From Micromonospora sp. NBC_01813 (GTDB lineage Bacteria > Actinomycetota > Actinomycetes > Mycobacteriales > Micromonosporaceae): a stretch of 64,000 nucleotides of DNA. Each line of letters opens with the position of its first letter. Within the stretch, counting starts at the first letter, position 1. The notes below the pieces were generated by a model, which saw only the letters and a program-made list of their open reading frames with translations, was not told the origin of the DNA and did not search any database. This document shows positions 60,870 to 64,000 of the stretch, piece by piece. Both the position numbers and the translations under genes were made by a program. The DNA lies in NCBI RefSeq assembly GCF_035917335.1, contig NZ_CP109067.1, positions 4,339,001-4,403,000 of the forward strand, read 5' to 3'.

Positions 60870-62345
60870 ATGAGTCACCGCTCGCTGCGTAGGTTGCTAG
60901 CCGCCCTGGTCATCGCGATGACAGCGACAGTCGGCGGCGTCGTTGTCACGTCGTCACCGGCCGCTGCCGCCACCAGTCACTTCCGCGGCATGAACTGGGC
61001 CGTGCTGGGTGACAACTTCAGCACCGGCCCCCTCGTCGTGCACGGCCTGAGCATGTCCGACAGCAACGCGACGGTGCGGGCCAAGGCCAACGCCATCTAC
61101 GACGACATGGCGTCCACCATGGGAGTCAACACCGTCCGGCTGCCCATCAACACCCACACGGTCGGGACGGCGTGGTGGGAGGCCTACCGGGGCGCCATCG
61201 ACGCCGCCACCGCCCGCGGCTTCAAGGTCATCCTGGCCTACTGGGAGGACGGCGCCGCCTCCGGCGGCCGGGTCACGAACCTCGCGGCGTGGAACGCGAT
61301 GTGGTCCACGGTCACCAACACCTACGGCTCGAACACCAACGTCTACTTCGAACCCATGAACGAGCCGCACGGCTACAGCTCGGCGGAGTGGCGCAACGTC
61401 GCGGCCAACTGGCTCAGCTACCACTACTCGGCGGTGCCCAGCCGGGTGCTCATCGGCGGCACCGGCCTCAGCCAGGACCTGCGGGACGTCTGCAACGACA
61501 GCCGCTTCAACTCGACGCTGTTCTCCTTCCACCACTACGCCTTCTTCTACGGCGAAATGTCCTACGACGCCTTCCGCAGCCACATCCAGACCCGCCTCGG
61601 CAACTGCGCCTCCCGCGCGATCGCCACCGAGTTCGGCGCCCCCATGAACGACGGCCGCAACTACGCCGACCCGAACAGCACCGACAACTTCGTCCGCCAC
61701 ATCCGCGCCATGGCCCAGGTGATGCGCGACAACCAGATGGGCGGCACCTACTGGCCCGCCATCGGCGGCAAGACCGGCAACATCGGGTACGACTGGTACT
61801 CGATGTTCTCGCTCAGCGGCAGCGGAACCAGCCTGGACCTGACCGTCCGCAACCCCTCCGGCGCCGACCGGATCCGCTACGGGTGGGGCGACACCGTCAG
61901 CGACGACCCCACGACGCCGCCGACGGGGACGTTCTACCGGATCGACGTCCGGCACAGCGGCAAGGCCATGGACGTCCAGTCACCGAACACCGACAACGGC
62001 TCGCGCGTCGGCCAGTACACCTACAACGGCAACCCGTGGCAGCAGTGGCAGCTCCAGGACGCGGGCAGCGGCTACTGGCGCATCATCAGCCGGCACAGCG
62101 GAAAATGCCTCGACGTGGTGAGCGTTTCCACCGCCGACGGTGCCGAGCTGATCCAGTACACCTGTGGCAGCGGCACCAACCAGCAGTTCCAGATGGTCGC
62201 CAACGGCAGCTACTTCCAGCTCCGGGCCCGGCACAGCGGCAAGTGCGTGGACGTACCGGCCGCCGCGACCGCAGACGGCGTGATCCTCAAGCAGTACTCG
62301 TGCAACACCGGCGCCAACCAGCAGTGGTCCCGTACAGCCGTCTGA
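60870..62345 (+). CDS. Secreted GH5-family glycanase with ricin-type lectin domain
   Basis: A 491-residue secreted enzyme. The signal peptide MSHRSLRRLLAALVIAMTAT ends near SSPAAAA. The (beta/alpha)8 catalytic domain has the GH5 acid/base Glu in YFEPMNEPHG and the nucleophile Glu in ATEFGAP. A Thr/Pro linker (DDPTTPPTG) leads to a C-terminal beta-trefoil lectin (CBM13) with three repeats of the HSGK-C/A-DV kind and QxW-type ends (NPWQQWQL, TNQQFQM, ANQQWSR). Likely endoglucanase, mannanase or related. GGGAGG stands before the ATG at 60870. Confidence 0.88.
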   Translation: MSHRSLRRLLAALVIAMTATVGGVVVTSSPAAAATSHFRGMNWAVLGDNFSTGPLVVHGLSMSDSNATVRAKANAIYDDMASTMGVNTVRLPINTHTVGTAWWEAYRGAIDAATARGFKVILAYWEDGAASGGRVTNLAAWNAMWSTVTNTYGSNTNVYFEPMNEPHGYSSAEWRNVAANWLSYHYSAVPSRVLIGGTGLSQDLRDVCNDSRFNSTLFSFHHYAFFYGEMSYDAFRSHIQTRLGNCASRAIATEFGAPMNDGRNYADPNSTDNFVRHIRAMAQVMRDNQMGGTYWPAIGGKTGNIGYDWYSMFSLSGSGTSLDLTVRNPSGADRIRYGWGDTVSDDPTTPPTGTFYRIDVRHSGKAMDVQSPNTDNGSRVGQYTYNGNPWQQWQLQDAGSGYWRIISRHSGKCLDVVSVSTADGAELIQYTCGSGTNQQFQMVANGSYFQLRARHSGKCVDVPAAATADGVILKQYSCNTGANQQWSRTAV

Positions 62346-62741
62346 CTATGCGACGAGTTCGACTCGACAGTGCGCGCTCGCGGCCCGAGCGAGTCTCCCG
62401 TCGGCAGTCACCAGCGTCAGGGCGCGGCGCTCCGCGAGTGCGACGTAAGGAGCGTCGTACGCGCTGATATTCGCCTTGACCTGCCACATCCGGGTGAGCA
62501 GGTCGTCGACCGGAACGGTGTCGACGCCGAGCCGTCGGATCCGGTCGACCGCCCGTGCCGCCATCTCGTTGGTGATTTTTCCGCCGAGCGCGAGCCCTCG
62601 CATGACGGAGAAGACCTCGACCTTCCAGTGCTCCGGTGCCGCCCACTCGGGATCCCTGCCCAGCACGGCGCGGGCCTTGCGGCCGCGATCGCCGCCGTAC
62701 GCGAGCACGCTCGCGATGACCGAGGCGTCGACGACGATCAC
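62346..62741 (-). CDS. vapC: PIN-domain toxin of VapBC type
   Basis: A 131-residue PIN-domain ribonuclease. Acidic residues expected in the metal site: Asp in IVVDASVIASVL, Glu in EHWKVEVFSVMRG, and Asp in SAYDAPYVALAE and LVTADGRLA. Length is typical (about 130). It overlaps the upstream antitoxin gene by four bases and directly abuts the convergent GH5 gene. As a pair with the ribbon-helix-helix-like protein it should act as a toxin cleaving RNA. Confidence 0.85.
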   Translation of the reverse strand: MIVVDASVIASVLAYGGDRGRKARAVLGRDPEWAAPEHWKVEVFSVMRGLALGGKITNEMAARAVDRIRRLGVDTVPVDDLLTRMWQVKANISAYDAPYVALAERRALTLVTADGRLARAASAHCRVELVA

Positions 62742-63025
62742 GCTACGTCCCGCCCTGTGGTTGCGTCGTCCGGGAGGTCCCGTTCAGCGCGGGCGCGGGC
62801 CAGCAGCTCGGCGGCGTCCGGCGTGGTCGGTCCGGCCCCGCCGCTGCCGCCGTCGAGTTCGTCGCTGAGCTCGTCGAGGAGTTGCCGGTTTCGGCAGAAG
62901 TCGGCCTGCCGGTTGAGGACTGCCAGCAGGTACGCCTGCAGCGACTGGCCGCGTTCGCGGGCCTGCTGGGCTAGGAGGTCTCGGACTTCCTCGGGGACGT
63001 CGCGGATGGTGAGCACGACAGGCAT
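62738..63025 (-). CDS. vapB: Ribbon-helix-helix-like antitoxin of VapBC type
   Basis: A 95-residue protein starting MPVVLTIRDVPEEVRDLLAQ, then ARERGQSLQAYLLAVLNRQA, a FitA/VapB-like DNA-binding ribbon-helix-helix. The Asp/Glu-rich C-terminus (ELLARARAERDLPDD) would wrap and block the PIN active site. No ribosome site is visible before the ATG at 63025, and direct repeats overlap the start, so the pair may be autoregulated and translated from a short or absent leader. Confidence 0.8.
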   Translation of the reverse strand: MPVVLTIRDVPEEVRDLLAQQARERGQSLQAYLLAVLNRQADFCRNRQLLDELSDELDGGSGGAGPTTPDAAELLARARAERDLPDDATTGRDVA

Positions 63026-63054
63026 GACTGCATTTTGACTGCACAATGATTGCA
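63025..63054. promoter_or_regulatory. Three direct repeats with 11-bp period at the antitoxin start
   Basis: TGACTGCA at 63025-63032 and 63036-63043 and TGATTGCA at 63047-63054 start exactly 11 bases apart, one helical turn. They overlap the vapB start codon and the promoter region, and a TTGACT box (63056-63061, minus strand) follows upstream. This is a strong candidate operator for cooperative binding by the antitoxin. Confidence 0.6.
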
Positions 63055-63062
63055 GAGTCAAG

Positions 63063-64000
63063 TCAACTCCTCGGGTCGTCCGGGCTGGTGGTGTGGGTGC
63101 CGTCGGGGTGCAGCCGGATGGTGGCGGCGTGACCGGGCTGGGTGGCGGCGAGGCGGCGTACCTCGGTGATGAAGGCTGCGGTGTCGGGAGCGGGACCGGC
63201 CGACGCGGCCTGTTGTGGCACGGACATCGGTTTCTCGGGGTCGGCGGGGATGGTGGCGCGCAGTGCGCCGTACAGGTAGCGGTGGCAGAGCGCGACGGCT
63301 TCGGGCAGGGCGGCGCAGGTCGGCACCGGGTCGACGGCCATCGGCGCGGCCGGCTCGGCGACCTGGACCGACCAGCTGTGCCCCTGCAGCAACTCCGGAT
63401 GCCCGACGGTGTCGGCGTGGTCGGTGACGGTGAGGTCCAGGGCGAGACCGAGGCCGCGGACCAGTCGGGCGAGTTCGTCGAGGGTGGGGCCGGGCCAGTC
63501 GTTGGCCCGGACCAGGATGCGGGCGCCGTCGTGGGCGGCGGCGGCTTCGGCGAGGTACGCGGCGACCGGGTCCCCGCCCCAGTGGCCGACCTCGCTGACA
63601 CCGGTGCGGAAGTGTTGGTCGAGGACGTGTTCGCCGTCGAGGTCGGTCAGGTCGGTCGGCTGCACGCCGAAGCCGGCCGCCATCGGGCCCACCTGGTAGT
63701 GCTCGGGCAGCTGCCACACGGTGGTGCCGGACGGCCGGTCGGTGAGCGCCCGTACCGGCGGGGTCGGGTCGTCGTCGGGCCGCCAGTTGCGGTGCACGGT
63801 CCGGCCGCGCAGGTCGGTGACGGTCACCACGACACCGCGCCGGACCTGGCGGGTGCCGTAGCAGTCGGTGCAGTACGGCGGATCCGCCACGTCGGCGCAT
63901 CGGGTGCACGGGTGGGTGGGGATCGCCTCGCCCCAGTATTTCGGGGTCGGCGGCTCCCAGCCGCGCCGGAACCGGCCGCCGACGGGTGTCGACGACTCGG
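63063..64000 (-). CDS. Cysteine-cluster unknown protein, paralogue of 25493-27346, 5' end outside window
   Basis: At least 312 residues of a protein cut by the right edge. Near the visible start a zinc-like cluster reads HPCTRCADVADPPYCTDCYG (CxxC-x8-CxxC). The following body (TVWQLPEHYQVGPMAAGFGV; ARILVRANDWPGPTLDELAR; LVRGLGLALDLTVTDHADT) matches the C-terminal half of the protein at 25493-27346 segment by segment, and its end (FITEVRRLAATQPGHAATIR) matches the small gene at 27304-27552. Function unknown. It lies just upstream of the VapBC pair on the same strand. Confidence 0.7.
   Translation of the reverse strand, partial: ESSTPVGGRFRRGWEPPTPKYWGEAIPTHPCTRCADVADPPYCTDCYGTRQVRRGVVVTVTDLRGRTVHRNWRPDDDPTPPVRALTDRPSGTTVWQLPEHYQVGPMAAGFGVQPTDLTDLDGEHVLDQHFRTGVSEVGHWGGDPVAAYLAEAAAAHDGARILVRANDWPGPTLDELARLVRGLGLALDLTVTDHADTVGHPELLQGHSWSVQVAEPAAPMAVDPVPTCAALPEAVALCHRYLYGALRATIPADPEKPMSVPQQAASAGPAPDTAAFITEVRRLAATQPGHAATIRLHPDGTHTTSPDDPRS

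Overview
The window is high-GC actinobacterial DNA. Most of it looks like about 70-75% GC by eye; one 60-base line counted by hand inside the msiK-like gene is 75%. GTG and TTG starts are common, genes often overlap by 1-10 bases, several starts look leaderless, and the gene content (DUF3263, DUF4032, CDC48-like AAA ATPase, DivIVA/GntR module, MsiK-type ATPase) points to a Micromonosporaceae-like filamentous actinomycete. The genus is inference.

Layout. 0-2.5 kb: a dynamin-like GTPase (cut by the window edge) facing an acidic unknown protein, with a large hairpin between them. 2.5-6.3 kb: an ABC-2 exporter pair whose ATPase is fused to a membrane-anchored S15-type hydrolase. 6.3-13.2 kb: CDC48-like AAA ATPase, GNAT, PP2C-like protein, small membrane protein, DUF3263 protein and a second ABC-2 exporter. 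13.3-17.3 kb: an amino-sugar operon (DeoR regulator divergent from SIS isomerase/deaminase, ROK kinase, nagA). 17.3-23.6 kb: PAP2 phosphatase, DUF4032, an RCK-channel-like protein, a carotenoid-desaturase-like flavoprotein and a membrane-anchored unknown.

24-30 kb is the accessory region. Two small GntR regulators face a DivIVA-like gene and a cysteine-cluster unknown across a promoter that coincides with a palindrome. Next to it is a roughly 2.3 kb low-GC insertion, bounded by a 43-bp duplication of the 3' half of an intact tRNA-Thr(UGU) gene and carrying one AlbA/GHKL/winged-helix gene. A paralogue of the cysteine-cluster unknown is cut by the right edge of the window, beside a VapBC-type toxin-antitoxin pair.

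30.3-47.4 kb reads as a pectin/uronate utilisation locus: MsiK-type ATPase, secreted PL9 and PL1 pectate lyases, two Gfo/Idh/MocA oxidoreductases, fructuronate/tagaturonate reductase, a fuconate-dehydratase-like enolase-superfamily enzyme, uronate isomerase, a LacI regulator, and an ABC uptake system (binding lipoprotein, two permeases, YesL-like protein) that has no ATPase of its own. The likely logic is: lyases cut polymer outside, the ABC system imports oligomers powered by the MsiK-type ATPase, isomerase/reductase/dehydratase convert uronates towards 2-keto-3-deoxy acids, and the LacI protein controls the locus through TTTGC/GCAAA operators.

47.5-62.3 kb is mostly housekeeping: an Hsp70-beta-propeller fusion, rlmB, cysS, IclR regulator, HAD phosphatase, fumC, AlkZ-like protein, VOC protein with a divergent WYL regulator, a Helicase_C_3 protein, NUDIX hydrolase and a secreted GH5 glycanase with a ricin-type lectin domain. 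No rRNA, CRISPR array or integrase gene was seen.
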